From: Phytoseiulus persimilis
Taxonomy: Eukaryota > Arthropoda > Arachnida > Mesostigmata > Phytoseiidae
Direction of reading: 5' to 3'
DNA length: 64,000 bases
Assembly: GCA_037576195.1 (NCBI GenBank)
Contig: CM075102.1
Location: forward strand, 49,906,745-49,970,744
A program made the translations under genes and the position numbers. Below the pieces are notes generated by a model. The model made no database searches. It had not been told where the DNA came from and saw only the letters and a program-made list of their open reading frames with translations. This document shows positions 26,934 through 38,434 of this stretch, piece after piece (positions within the stretch are counted from its first letter, which is position 1; each line of letters starts with the position of its first letter).

Positions 26934-28800
26934 TCGTCCCGAGGAAGCCGGAACCCAAGCTCTTCAGATAGGCGTGGTGCGCCTCGAACTGTTTCGCGAC
27001 CTACTTCAAACTGATGTCGTGATCGTTTTCGCTCGAGGTTGAGCTCAGAAAACCGGGTGCCCTGGATTCGCCCTGAACTTCTCCGCAGTGTACCAGCGGG
27101 AAGGAAAGGAACGCCAGGGTTTTCTCTTCTCGCTCCCGAGTAACGAATCAGGGACTTGGTTTCAGTTCGTGGTTCTGCGCGTTATTTTTCCAGGAGGGGT
27201 CGTCCTTGTTCAGACATGCAGTCTGGGAGGGTTATCGAGTCGTCTGGTCTCGTCAAACTTGCGAAAGGTCTCATTGGAAGCTTGAGCGGAGCCAATTACG
27301 CTGCGGAATCCCGCGACAGCTGTTGCTCGTTGAAGGTCTCCCTTTACGTCGTTGCCCTCCCCGACGTCGTCATCGGTTTCGTCCACAACATGCGCTTAAC
27401 GTCCTAAAGTCATAACGCGGAGGCCAGACAGCCACGGAAGCGGGCTAGTTGTCGTCTTCACACACAATATTCCACAGTGGCGGAAGCGGGCCCGCGCGCA
27501 TTGTTGTGCTTATCGTTATTGCGGCGAGCCGCCGTGTTCTTTTTTCCCACTGGCTTGACGACATGGAAAGGTTTCGACTCGCGCTCGTGCGTCCGCGTAC
27601 AAACATCTAAAAATTTGACTCAGGGCAATGCTAAGTTCACATTCCGGAGCGCCTGTTACCCGTTGGGCTTCACCGCTGCCGCCACCCCCTCTTCCCTACC
27701 GAGAGAACGTCGGTCGGGTGTTTGGCTGAAACTCTTAATAAATGGAAGCGACTACTCGGTCCTCGGTCAAGGGCAGGAAGTCGCACCGCCGCTACGTTTA
27801 ACGTCGACACGGAGGAGCGGGACAAAAGTTTTTTTTTCTCCAACAAATTTCAGCATCGTTCCCTCTCGGTTATTAAGTTTGGTCGCTGCCCAAGACACCG
27901 CAGATGAATCGCCTCCTTCACTCAGAGCTAAGTGGACGAAGAATTCGAAGAAATTGAAGAACACCGCCGCGTGAACTCGCAGGAGACGTCACAACGACGG
28001 CAAACGCTCCGCGGAGGAGCGGGTCCGCACTCGACGGACATCATCTCCAGCAGCTGCCACTGCTTTTGTAGCGCTTCGGCTTTGAAAAAGACCAGGCGGC
28101 ATGTAGGAGAAAGTTCCATGCACTGCACACAAAAGGTTGGGGAGAGACAACGAGCCGATTCAATGTGTTCGGGGATCCAATCGATCGGAAAGTCCCGAAA
28201 ACGAATCGACACGGCGGCAGAGCCGGCGACGTCGGTCGGATATCGCCTGTTTGCTCGAGTTTTGTTTATCCTCGAGGAAGCGTCGACGGGAGGAGCGAAC
28301 GCCTGTGTTCTGCTTCGGATTAGTCTGACGGAGCCCAGACGCTGCGATGCAAAACAGGATGAGGCCGCGGGAAGCAACGTCACGCGATGGTTTTCCACCG
28401 TGGAAGGCAAGAACTAAGGGACTGAGAGGCGGACGAATTGGCTCCGATTTCCCTCGAGAAGTATCCGCTTCCGACGGCAGTCGACAATCGGCGAACAGTC
28501 GACGAGCAACTTCACCGAGCAGCCGACTGTTTGAATTGTTCTTGGCGACGGGAATCGTTCGGGCTCACCAACCACCTAGCCGGCCCACTGAACTCCAGTC
28601 CCGGGCAGGTCCCTTGACGCCCGTTCTGTTTCGAGTCTATTCAATCTACGGCCCCACGCTACAGCTGCGAGTTCGTATTTTTTTCAACACTCATTAGCAG
28701 TCCGCCTGCGCCTTCGGAGAAGAGTTGTTCTCCTGAGGACGATGCATTGCGCTCGTTGTCAGCGCGGAACGGGAAATCGCCCTCGAAGTACTAGCGTACA
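26934..28800. other. Region downstream of the neuroligin gene, no gene assigned
   Basis: This stretch may hold the 3' untranslated region or further tail exons of the neuroligin gene. Overlapping open frames of about 160 codons occur on both strands at 27928-28417. Neither has a start context, splice partner or family resemblance that I can defend. No canonical polyadenylation signal stands out close to the proposed stop codons. Confidence 0.3.
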
Positions 28801-28807
28801 CACATCC

Positions 28808-29355
28808 TCAGACTGCCGTTCGATCCTTCCGCACCGTAGGGAATGTTCGGACGACGATATTGGACTCGTGTTCTTGAGGGCTGTCACGATTCCATTCAGT
28901 TCGATGGGAAGTATTTCGAGATTGATCTTTTGAAACGCGTTGCAGAAGAGCGTGGACAACTCTTCTCTGCATCTGGATACGCCTTCCTTGTACAGCTTCG
29001 GACAGAAGAATCATATTTTCAAGGATCTGAGCTCGTCTGAAATGCAGGTTAGTGACTTGGCACCTCCTCTTTGAGCGACTTGTTCAGTTTGAAGTGGTTG
29101 ACGCGGCATTCGCGCGTTCCGATTGTTGACTTCGCCACCGATCCGCTCTAAGTGGATGTTCACACTTGGCTCCGCGCAGCTCAAAGAAGTCCCCAACGTT
29201 CACAGGACGTCGTTCATCTCAACTCTGCAGATCTGATATCACCCATGATGAGATTCTGCGCAGAGCCAAACGAAATCAACTTGGGAATCGATGATACGAG
29301 TTCCCTCCTCGGAGGAGACGATATTGACGCGCGTTATCGAAACGTCACAAATACC
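28808..29355 (-). CDS. Unidentified protein, terminal two exons
   Basis: Two minus-strand exons join in phase. 29243-29355 follows a CTCACCACTCGCTCAG acceptor, starts in phase 0 and leaves two bases. The terminal exon 28808-29036, after a CTGCATTTCAG acceptor, completes the codon and stays open for 77 codons to a TGA. The protein text is plausible: VSITRVNIVSSEEGTRIIDS, then ILENMILLSEAVQGRRIQMQ. A small phase-compatible exon may precede it near 29470-29490, beginning with an ATG. I do not recognise the family. A plus-strand frame over part of this interval also reads like protein, so strand assignment rests on the good splice sites. Confidence 0.4.
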
Positions 29356-29798
29356 CTGAGCGAGTGGTGAGTACGAGGGATTGGATTCGGAGGTTTCCCT
29401 CGAGTTTTCTTAGCATCCGAAAATGTTTGCGAGGTATCGGGCTGAAGGTTCTTCTGGCGCCTCCACCCCCTCACGATCATAAGTCATTCTGAAAAGTGCG
29501 CAGAATCATTGATGCACTCAATAGATCATGTGGCTGACGAACGGAGTGGAAACTCTCAGAAATATGGGGATGATCCGTCAAATTCACGCACGAGCCGTGA
29601 TGGGCAGATTCCCCACTTTCGCTGTTGTTCAATGTATCTTCTTTCGAAGAGTTTTTACCGATTCTTACAGCCAGAAGCCGTTGTACGAGAGCCCCGCGGG
29701 GGAGACAAGCGTTTGAGTCGTGGGGAAGAGCATCAGTCTCGAGATTAAAACTGTACATAACACACTTTTTGACCCGATCGCAATTTAACTGACATTTT

Positions 29799-29804
29799 AA
29801 TAAA
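29799..29804 (+). terminator. Possible polyadenylation signal AATAAA
   Basis: An AATAAA hexamer lies about 83 bases after the stop of a 62-codon plus-strand frame at 29528-29716. That frame could be a terminal exon, but I could not join it to an upstream exon in phase, so the signal may be fortuitous. Confidence 0.25.
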
Positions 29805-30243
29805 CTGGCTTTCGGAACCTGATCATTTCCTATCGAAGCCCTTCATTCTTCTTCTCCAATTTTCGTTGAGTCTCACCGCAGCACCATGTATCTTCCGATC
29901 GGCGATCCGCGGATGCCGATCGAACAGAGAGTGTTCTACGAATCGGAATTTCTCGATTGCTCAAACGGCCAGTCCTCAGTAGACTCCGAGAGTGAGTACT
30001 CTTGTTGTCCTGTCCGCCTGCACTCCGCCCAATCTTGTCGAGGACTTCTCCTCCCAGATGAGGGACGCTCTCCGTTCGGGTTCGTTCTGTGACCGTCAAA
30101 CCTAATCCGCTCATTTTTATCAGTTTGTTTTAAGGGGTAGGAAACTCGAGCGCACATGCAAATTCCAAGTATTTCTCAATTCAATTCTCTCTCCTCGCTC
30201 GGCCTACGACTGCTGCTGCATAAAAAGGGGCCCTCACACTCAC

Positions 30244-30477
30244 TTTGACCAGGATCTTCTCTATCAAGGGGAGCGTGAACACTTTGTCTGAGAGTAAGAG
30301 CGAACCTTCCTGCGCCGAGTTTCCAGAACTCGGCTTTGGACTCCCATTTATTATCAGACGGATCTGCTTCTCAACGCTCGAGCAGTTGAAGCTCGTCTGG
30401 AGGTGCCGTTTCTCCAGTGGGACGTAGCTCCGTCTCCTTGGAAAAGAATACGCGCGAAATCTCAGGTCAGTGATCTC
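30244..30477 (-). CDS. Unidentified internal exon
   Basis: A 78-codon minus-strand exon runs in phase 0 at both ends, bounded by a CACACAG acceptor and a consensus GTGAGTG donor. It contains KQIRLIINGSPKPSSGNSA followed by KVFTLPLIEKILVK. It could belong to the same gene as the exons at 28.8-29.4 kb, but I could not link them. A phase-compatible candidate next exon starts after a TTTGACGGTCACAG acceptor near 30080. Function is unknown. Confidence 0.4.
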
Positions 30478-31004
30478 CTGTGTGTGCATCGCTTCTGGAA
30501 TACCAACTATTCAGGTTCTCGTAGGATAACGCAGAGCTGTGTCTTCTCCTCCGACTGGGCTTTCGCCGATCGAAGAAACGCTTCGCCTGGAGTATTGAGG
30601 AGAGCATCCGAACGAGACGTAATTCTGCGAAGAGTGCCTACATTTTCAGCATGCGAGATTATCGTTGGGACTCAACGGGGTATATTGTCTCATGAATCGT
30701 CCTCTAGTCCATCAGCACACAGACCTTCGCAACGAATCGCATCCATGCTCTGTTTCGTTCCCTATCGGCATGGGAAGTAAGGCGCGTTCAGATGGTTGAG
30801 TGCACAGAGAACCACCGTCCAAACCCCAGGATCATCCTTCAGACACACGAGTTTACTTCGTTGATTCCCGACTTTCGACGAGCTCCATGCCGTTGCGATT
30901 CCACAAGAGACCGAATTAGGACCAATATTGCAAGGAGGCTTTTGCCCACGGGTTCCCAGACGCCAAACTCACAGCATATTTTCCAGCGCCCACATTTCCC
31001 TCTC

Positions 31005-31160
31005 CCCCCCCCCCCCCCATCTCTAGGGGCCCCATCATGTCTGATATACATCTGGCAATACACCCTCAGAATCCGGCTACGAAGATTGCGGAGGAGCGAC
31101 ATCTTATTCTGGTCCCAACTTCTTCGGACCATGATCAGTGGCGTACCCAGGGCGCCCCAA
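31005..31160. repeat. Poly-C tract with mobile-element-like flank
   Basis: A run of about 13 C residues at 31005-31018 is followed near 31135 by AGTGGCGTACCCAGGG. That phrase resembles the ends of widespread animal DNA-transposon remnants. A related phrase beside a G-run occurs in reverse orientation at about 61790-61910. A second poly-C tract lies at 31311-31320. I see no coding capacity. Annotation as a degraded non-autonomous element is an inference. Confidence 0.35.
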
Positions 31161-31812
31161 AAACTCTTCAATCATAAGTGAAGATGAAAGTGCCCCGAAA
31201 AGTTCGAGTCTCATCAAAAACGTCCTCACATGATTGAAAACTATGTTGGTTGCCACATAAAAAGCTCGCGACGATGTTTATCACAGTCGTCATCATTCTC
31301 ACATCCCTGCCCCCCCCCCATCGTTTTCAGCTCTTGATCGGAAAGCGCTTCCGGCTCGAGCGAAGCTACGGCCGCTCCGAGGAAGTTTGAAACGGCATGA
31401 GCTTGCCTCGATATATTTCGCAAGGGCTCAATGCCTGTTTCCTCTAATTCTGTCTGAACTTCCTGGCTCTAGCGATCACGCATTTCGTTTCGGAGGATTC
31501 GTCTCTCGATGCTTCCGGAACTAGCCGCTACGTTTCCGCCTGGGCCTTCTCCAGCGTCATCGAGGAGCTGATTCCGATGAGGGACTCCTTGCCGACGTTG
31601 TCAAATCATCCGCCATCTCAGCTCCAGGGAAAAACGCGATGTCATGCATCCAAACAATTGAGTTCGGCTTCGTGCGAGCAGCGGTGTCGGTGGAGAGCAG
31701 GAGTTCACCTCTGCTTTTTTGGGATGTTTATTCGGGATCCTTCAGTCAGCACAAACATCTCTGCCGTCTCCTTCAACAATTGTTTGAAGAGGTCGATCGA
31801 GATGCTTCGAGC

Positions 31813-32663
31813 TCAGGGGACTCGCCATCTTTCGGTGACGAACGAACCGACAGATAGACAGATCAACTGGCCGACTGTTGACACAGTTGACTTCGGAGAG
31901 CCAAGTTCTTGTCGAGGAGGTCGGCTGCTCCTCGAATTAAAAACCCAAGGAGCGAACGCAGAGCCTAATTGATGGAACGATGGTCGACTCATCAGAGCGA
32001 GCCTCATGGTTTCCAGTGGAGAAGGGTGACATCCCAGAGCGGGAACACACACAATCACATGGGCCTGTAGCTGATCTTTCAACCAATATGGTAATAGGAA
32101 GCTTACGAGGACTGCTATTCTCGGGGGGGAATTGGTTCCTTCTGATTGATTACGGTAAGGAGGGGAATTAAACGACGAGAGGAGGCTGTGATGAAGATAT
32201 CTGTACCGAAGAAGAATCACTTATCACACACGCCAACACATCATGACTCAGCCGATTACTCCGAAATTCGAGTGAATAACGAACCGTGGCCGAGTTCCTT
32301 CCTCTCTGTGCTCACCCAACGGTGCGGAGAATGCGGTGTATTGTCATTTCGCTCAAGGAGAGCTCTCGTACCATGTTTCGCATTCCTGCCCAGGCAACGA
32401 AACTCCTATGAAGAGATGAGACAACTTGGGAACTTCGTTCGATTCGAATTCCCGGTCCATGTCGAGACGAAAGAAATCCTGTGAGTTTTGCGTAGGAGTG
32501 TCGCCTTCTGAATGGTTGAGCGGCCGTTGTTTGCAGGAGGCGTGCAGGAGCGCTGGTGTCACCTCAAACTGTTGAAAGCTTCTCGACCAAAAGCAGTTTC
32601 ATTTATGTAGGGAGTGTGTCCCACAAACCGCCTTGTATCGAACTGACTACGAATACCCCCTCG
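31813..32663 (-). CDS. Unidentified protein, three 3' exons
   Basis: Three minus-strand exons chain in phase. 32563-32663 reads IRSQFDTRRFVGHTPYINET and leaves two bases. 32372-32405 follows a pyrimidine-rich CTCATCTCTTCATAG acceptor and ends at a GTACGA donor. The terminal exon 31813-32064 runs open for 84 codons to a TGA and contains AHVIVCVPALGCHPSPLETM. The 5' end was not found. An alternative acceptor at 32504 gives a different but also protein-like reading of the middle exon. The family is not recognised. Confidence 0.35.
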
Positions 32664-32699
32664 CTGAGTTGCTACCGCGGCTCTTAACAATCACAAGGT

Positions 32700-35600
32700 G
32701 AAGCGAGACGAATCGCCTGAAACAAACCTCGTGGCTCTGCACCGTGAATCCGCGATCTCTGATTGTGTCTCCCTTAGCTGTTCCATCCCATTTTATAATG
32801 CAGTAGACTCCGCCCAATCGCTACACATCGGGATCGGACCATCCTAATCCGATTAAGCAGACGATCCGATAGAGCGGAAAATAGAGGAAGCATCAGACTG
32901 GCGGTGGATTTGTGGCACGAATTATTCTATTTTTGTTACAAGTTCAGGAGGGGCCTTGCTGAGGGTCATAGTTTCCCGGACGTGATACCTTATCTGACAC
33001 AATGGGGCTCTCCCTCAACATCCAAAATAATCAGATGAGTATTGGCGGTTGGATTTCCTGCGCTTGACGAATAATCATTCTATGAAGTCTGTCTCCTTTT
33101 GGTCCTAGCGAGTCGACGGACGACGTCGGCACAGATGTTCAAATACGTTCGTTGAGTCGAAGCCTCGCAAGAAAATGTGGTGAAGGAGCTTCATACTTCG
33201 CTCAGCCTCATCCATGGCTATGGGCTTCACCGCTTCTCGCTGCTAATCTTCGTTTTCTGAATCAGATCAAACCACAACAATTTGTGAGTTGAGGATTGTT
33301 TGCGTTGGAGCGTGAACTGATTGTGAGTCGGCATTCGAGTGCAACGTGTGACGTGCGACGCCGGCGTCGGCATACCGATTTTCAGGTTCTGCGGATTCAA
33401 GAGCCCACCGAGCGAGCGAGCGAGCCTCGTGCTCTGCGTTTCGCGCTTCGTAAACTGCTCGATTCTCCATCAAGAGAAATGGCGCTCGTGGTACAACGAT
33501 CCGATTGAGACTTCGAATTCCGAGTCGAATCAGCGGATGATCCAGTGTTCCCATGAAGCGAAGTCAACTATACGTTAGACATCGCCCCGAGATCCCGAGT
33601 TAGGGAGAGGTTCGAAGCGATCAGTTCATCCCATTCCTCGTATCCGGATCCTTCGCCCTAATCACCGAGATTCGAAGACCGAGTGAAAAGTCCGCAGGGA
33701 AAGTTTTATGTTTTTGTCTTCTCAAAATCTCGCTACCAACATGGCTTCCTGAGAGCCTCGACAAGGTTTCAATCATTATTTGGAGCGAGAAAACTAGGAT
33801 GTGTTTGAGAGAAGACCGCCGAGGAGTCGTGCGTCTGGAAATCGTAATGATACAAGCCGTCAGAGTAATGAAATTCCCACGACACGACCGAGCAATACAA
33901 TTACCGGAGGGCTACACAGAACACAATGTCTGCGAGATGTTCCGAGGTGGTCACCGCTCAGGACGCTCAGAAATTTCGGCGTCTCAGAGTGTCAGAGGAG
34001 GACGGAAGGGGTCGACTTCCCATGGGATGCCGAGGATCGACGAGCCTTGTGAGGCGTTCAGCAATGAGAGTTCCAAGAGACTAAAATATAGTACTATTCC
34101 CGTATAGTTTGAGGAAATTGCAATGCGGTGAAGGAGTCTCGTTTGGTGTCCAACGGGGAGTTTCCCTCTGAGAGATTGTCGAATTCCTCATTCTCCCACG
34201 TTATTGTCCTTCGTGTCACAGAGGAACTAGACCCCACCGGCTCCCCTTGACCGATCGAAGAAGGTTTGGCTCGTCGCCTTCGAAACCCGAAGCGTCTCGT
34301 TCCGTCGGCATCTCCGATCAGTCTTACGGTGAGCCGTCGTGAAACATGTCTCGAGAGGAGCACTCAGGGCTAAAACACCGGAATCATTTCGGCAGATGAG
34401 AAGCCAGCAGATGGCGGAAAATATAGGAAAGCACCGGTGGCTCCAAACCTGCTATTGGCTCGCTCTCACGTGAGAGGTATTCGAGATCGTCCGCTGCGAG
34501 TCTTGCGGCGCAGCCAGACGATATTCCTTTTCCGCAGAAGCTAAGAGAAAGCTCAGTATTAAATTCTGATGACGCCTCCCTTAATATAGGAAGGAAAGAG
34601 GGAGCTGACCCCGATCGCCGAGACGGGACGCGAGGTTATAGAAAGCCGTTCGTTATCATTTCAGTGGACGAGTTGCCTATAAAACCACGAAAAAGTTTAT
34701 AGACGAGATATTTCATGCGGATCCGTCTCCTGCCTCTTCGTTATCCGACTCCCGCGAAGAGCCCTGGATTGGACGGCGACGTTCGACCCGATACCAAAAT
34801 ATTCGAAATGAAATGGAAGCTCCAGTAGGCCGATCGTTGGGTTGACGGAATTATCAGATGTCAGTGCATTCAATTCGCTTCTGAGTTATTCAAGTTGTCC
34901 TGCGCTCGATGTAGAGTCTTCGCGTCGGATTTCTGCGCGGCGAGGTCCATTGGGCGTCACCCTCAACTCCCCTCCCTCATTCGCTACCCTCGGATGAACA
35001 TCGAACACAGCTCTTCAGAATGCATTATGAATGGTCCGATACTCGTTATTACGGAGAGGTCCGCACATCACGTCTAGTCCCGTGACGCCTAATGGAGGCT
35101 TCCGAAAAATGTTTGAATTTCGAGCAGAATGACTTTTGCGAAACTAATTTCACATCGTGTCAGGACGTTCTCACTAAACGGGGTCGACGCGCCCGAACGC
35201 GTTCCAAGCCCAAGCAGGAGTAGGAGTCCGACCACTTTGGTCTTCGCGCTGAGAAAAAAAAGGGCGCTGTATAGATCCGACGCGCTGACTGTCGGAGATC
35301 GCAGGAGAGCAAGATTTTGAAAAACGAGGTTTTTCAACTCTATAAGAAGCCTGTCAAGAGTCCGGATGATTCGCAGTTCCGCTGATGAGCCGGGAGTTCT
35401 TGGACGCAGGTTCCTTCCCTCCAGCCATCGTTTGTACAAGTCTGCCCAAAGCCATGTACTCCCTGAGAGAAGAGGGCGACTCCATGAACCTCCGAGTTCT
35501 AACTCCGAACTTTATTGTCGGAAGCGCCCACAAATAAATCATCCCGAAAACATTTATAGGGACATTTCAATGCTGCCGGCATCAATCTAAAGCCCTAAAG
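32700..35600. other. Region without an assignable gene
   Basis: No gene could be supported. Short protein-like frames exist, for example plus-strand 35401-35535 containing AIVCTSLPKAMYSLREEGDS. The latter may be an upstream exon of the gene at 35641 but has no clear donor. No repeats of note were seen. Confidence 0.3.
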
Positions 35601-35640
35601 TCGAGGTTGTCTTGACTTAATATTCGATTTCTCGTCTTAG

Positions 35641-36204
35641 AGAAAGTGGGGTCCGAATTTCTGCATTGTTGGGAGCACGGGCGAACAAACCGCGTTGGCT
35701 CTGAGTCTGCTCGTTCCGCATTGCGTCGAGTATCTGAAAGAACTTGCAGCCATGTCCGCGAGTGAGTGTAAATTCGCCGCAACCCTGTCCGATCGGAAAA
35801 AAAACAATCCAAGTATAGAAGCTTTCCGTTGTTCCCAGCGCTATGGTAAGCTTTGATTCGAACACGGCTGGAACTAAGAAACCACAATATTCCCCAAGCT
35901 ACAATGAGCTTTTCCTAATATTTTTCTTTCAGATCACGTTCTATATTTCACCGCTCAAGGTGGCTTTATCGTCCGAGCTGAATGGAAGAAATCGGAACCC
36001 GCTCTTGAGGGGAAACGGCTCTCAAGACCGACGGTTCATCCCATTACTCATCTTTCAGAGCGAAGAGGCGAAATTCCCGGTTACGAGATCCCCGCTATTC
36101 ACAGCCCTGTCATTCATAATGTCATTGTGCTGAGCGAGAGAGTTGAAAAGTCTTTCCTCTTTTTTTCAGAGTGCTCTTTCTTGACGGGGTCCGCGCGAAA
36201 GTGA
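35641..36204 (+). CDS. Possible HUS1-like checkpoint clamp fragment (3' exons)
   Basis: Exon 35641-35761 follows a TCTCGTCTTAG acceptor and ends at a GTGAGTG donor, leaving one base. The next exon starts at 35933 after a TTTTTCTTTCAG acceptor, is in phase, and stays open to a TGA at 36202-36204. The junction reads LALSLLVPHCVEYLKELAAM then HVLYFTAQGGFIVRAEW. This pattern resembles the part of HUS1 where a helix after the linker is followed by strands of the second clamp domain. HUS1 is one ring subunit of the 9-1-1 DNA-damage clamp. The match is from memory and weak; the 5' end and the true C-terminus are unresolved. That these exons are coding is better supported than the name. Confidence 0.3.
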
Positions 36205-36207
36205 TTG

Positions 36208-36905
36208 ATGTCTTCCAATACCGTGTTTGAAGTCACAGCCGCCCGAGCTGGAACCCAGGTAAGAACCAGTTGCACCGATGCCTCCGAACTCCGCTACGCA
36301 AGCGAGCCAGAACGTCTGCTTCCTTGGCTTTTTCCCCGCCTCCAATCTGGTATCCTGCCTGAAGTGAACTTTCGGCCGAACTTCGGTCCGAATTCAGCGC
36401 AATGCAGCCGATTGCACCTTCGAACCGCCACTCGTCATAGACGCGGAATGTTTACCTTCAGACAACTCTTCAGTTTCACATGGTGAGACCTTGATTGAAA
36501 CGCGGGGGAAGGCAAGAGCTGACTACATAGAATTACCCAGCTCAGGGCCCTTCTGAACGTCTCGCCCACCTGATCTACCCGGATGATGAGGATCGAAGGC
36601 GTGTTGTTTGTTCTCGCTGTTTCCTCTCCTCCGATTCGGTCGTCCCGCTGCAACGCATTTCTCGGAGCACGAACACTGCAGTAGCGGCGATATGGTCAGA
36701 AATCGAGGATTCTTCGGAGGCATTTGGAGTTCTACTTACGTAGCAGGAGATAGCCGCGTCAACCTGCTCGTATTTTGGCGAACTGCGCTCCATCGCCACA
36801 ACCCTCTGGAAAAAGAAACGAGTGCCTCCAACTGTCCCGGATCAGGAACCAGCACCCCAAAGCAAACCAAGACGGAGGGAATTGTTTGCTGTGATCTCTC
36901 GCTAG
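36208..36905 (+). CDS. Small unidentified protein, four exons, ~144 residues
   Basis: Exons 36208-36258, 36398-36482, 36541-36680 and 36747-36905 join in phase (0, 0, 1, 0) from an ATG to a TAG. The start reads MSSNTVFEVTAARAGTQ. The middle carries CTFEPPLVIDAECLP and a Cys-x2-Cys pair in VVCSRCFLSSDS. The C-terminus is basic. The donor of exon 3 is GTAGCG, and the 66-nt third intron contains an in-frame TAG, so retaining it would truncate the protein. The first two introns have good GTAAGA and GTGAGA donors. I do not recognise the family. The single Cys pair alone is not enough to call a zinc finger. Confidence 0.5.
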
Positions 36906-38434
36906 CGTCTTCACTATTGAATGTATGAGTCTGTGAGCGAGCGTGGAAGAACACGCGAGGCTTTTCCCTTCCCGAGAGCCGCACCTGCGATACTCTCAAC
37001 GGATTTGCATAATGACGAGAAGCAAAGCGCAGATGTGCGAGAAGCCACCGCTGTTGACTGGAGCACATTAGAGAGTATTGAGAGCCTCTCAGTAATAATT
37101 TCTCATTCAATGATTGCGATTCGATGGAGCCGTCGACGCCGCAGGGACGACCTTCATCGACTGCCGTTGGTTTGACTGTAATACACAGCTCCATAGTTGT
37201 TCACGTCGGCACGCGTCGACATAGAGGTTCGCGATGGACAGGATATACACGGTGGTGTTGTGATCGTAGGGCATCGCCTCACCAAAGCTTTGAGCTTCCG
37301 AAGCTTAATAGGTGATCATTCGACCCGAATTTAGAGTCCTTTCCCCTCTCCACGACATTGCTAAGTTCCTGCAGCAATCGGGGGTCGCCCCCACGAACAT
37401 CGAATTAACTTGTACTCATCAAGTATGACAGATACCACCGCGAGGGTTTGGGATACGTAACATAGACAGTTTTCACAGAGACGGATCGAGTACGGATCGA
37501 GAAAATCCAACCAGTCGCCATTTCCAATGGCATGTTCGGCTCAGCGCCTCGCGCAGCGGTCGGCTGCTCTCCAACGGTCATTTCGGTTTTGGCGGTCGCT
37601 CAATTTCAAAAACAATTTCGCCGTCAACGGCCCCCAATCCGTGCGTCGCCACTTCTCGAGTCCGTCTACTGGACTAACGTCTACAATCTGCGTTGCAATC
37701 GATGGTCACGGCTGACAAGGTACGCAAATCCATCCCATTAGATCCGCTCCTGCGTATAGTGTTAATTTTATCTGTTCTCGAAGGCCAACCTATTGTACTC
37801 TTTCACACGGGAAAATGTGAAGCACATGGTTCCGTTACTTGGGCGGTCATCCGTGAACACCGGAGGCTCGTATCCGGTTCACATGTGAAATTTCGCCCTA
37901 GTCCGGTTTCCTCCAGACAACTTTGAGAGGATAGGTCAAATTCTGAGACGCAATCATCTGGAAGGAAACTCCTTCTAGCAGTAACTATATTTGACCGGAA
38001 TGATGTGTGTTTCCCCGACCAGATTGCATCCGCAATTCCGAAATTTCTGAAAAACGCAACGCCTTCGTCTCAGATCTCCCATGAGGTCAAGTTCACACTT
38101 GTGCTCGAAATTTCGAAATATGAACGATGACGATGTTTAACGTGGTGCTGCAGAAATTGCGTTGTTGAGCTGTTGCGTTGCGGGGTCTGAACTATCGCTG
38201 TCTCACTCGTCGTTATCGTAGGACCAGTGTTTTCAGACGCAGACATCGGGGTGTCGCCTCTCATGACTTGGAGACCGGTTCCCACGACGTCGTAGGACGT
38301 CTCCTTTGACGCGGGAGATGTCGGAATCAAAACGATTGAAGGAACTCCGGCTCAGAAACCCTTTCACCGCCTTGTAGAATCGCGTCGCCTACGAATAGGA
38401 CTCGGAAAAACTCCCTTTCACAGATCTTTCACCG
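36906..38434. other. Intergenic stretch with unassigned open frames
   Basis: A plus-strand frame at 37527-37715 begins MACSAQRLAQRSAALQRSF, which looks like a mitochondrial targeting sequence, but no continuation was found. A Ser/Thr-rich minus-strand frame lies at 38070-38330. Both may be chance. The final 60 bases probably hold the 5' leader of the RNA-binding protein gene. Confidence 0.25.

Noticed and set aside
29528-29716. 62-codon plus-strand frame ending in TSV, like a PDZ ligand, followed by AATAAA
   Set aside because: No upstream exon joins in phase. Adjacent minus-strand exons have better splice sites, so I kept only the AATAAA as a low-confidence feature.
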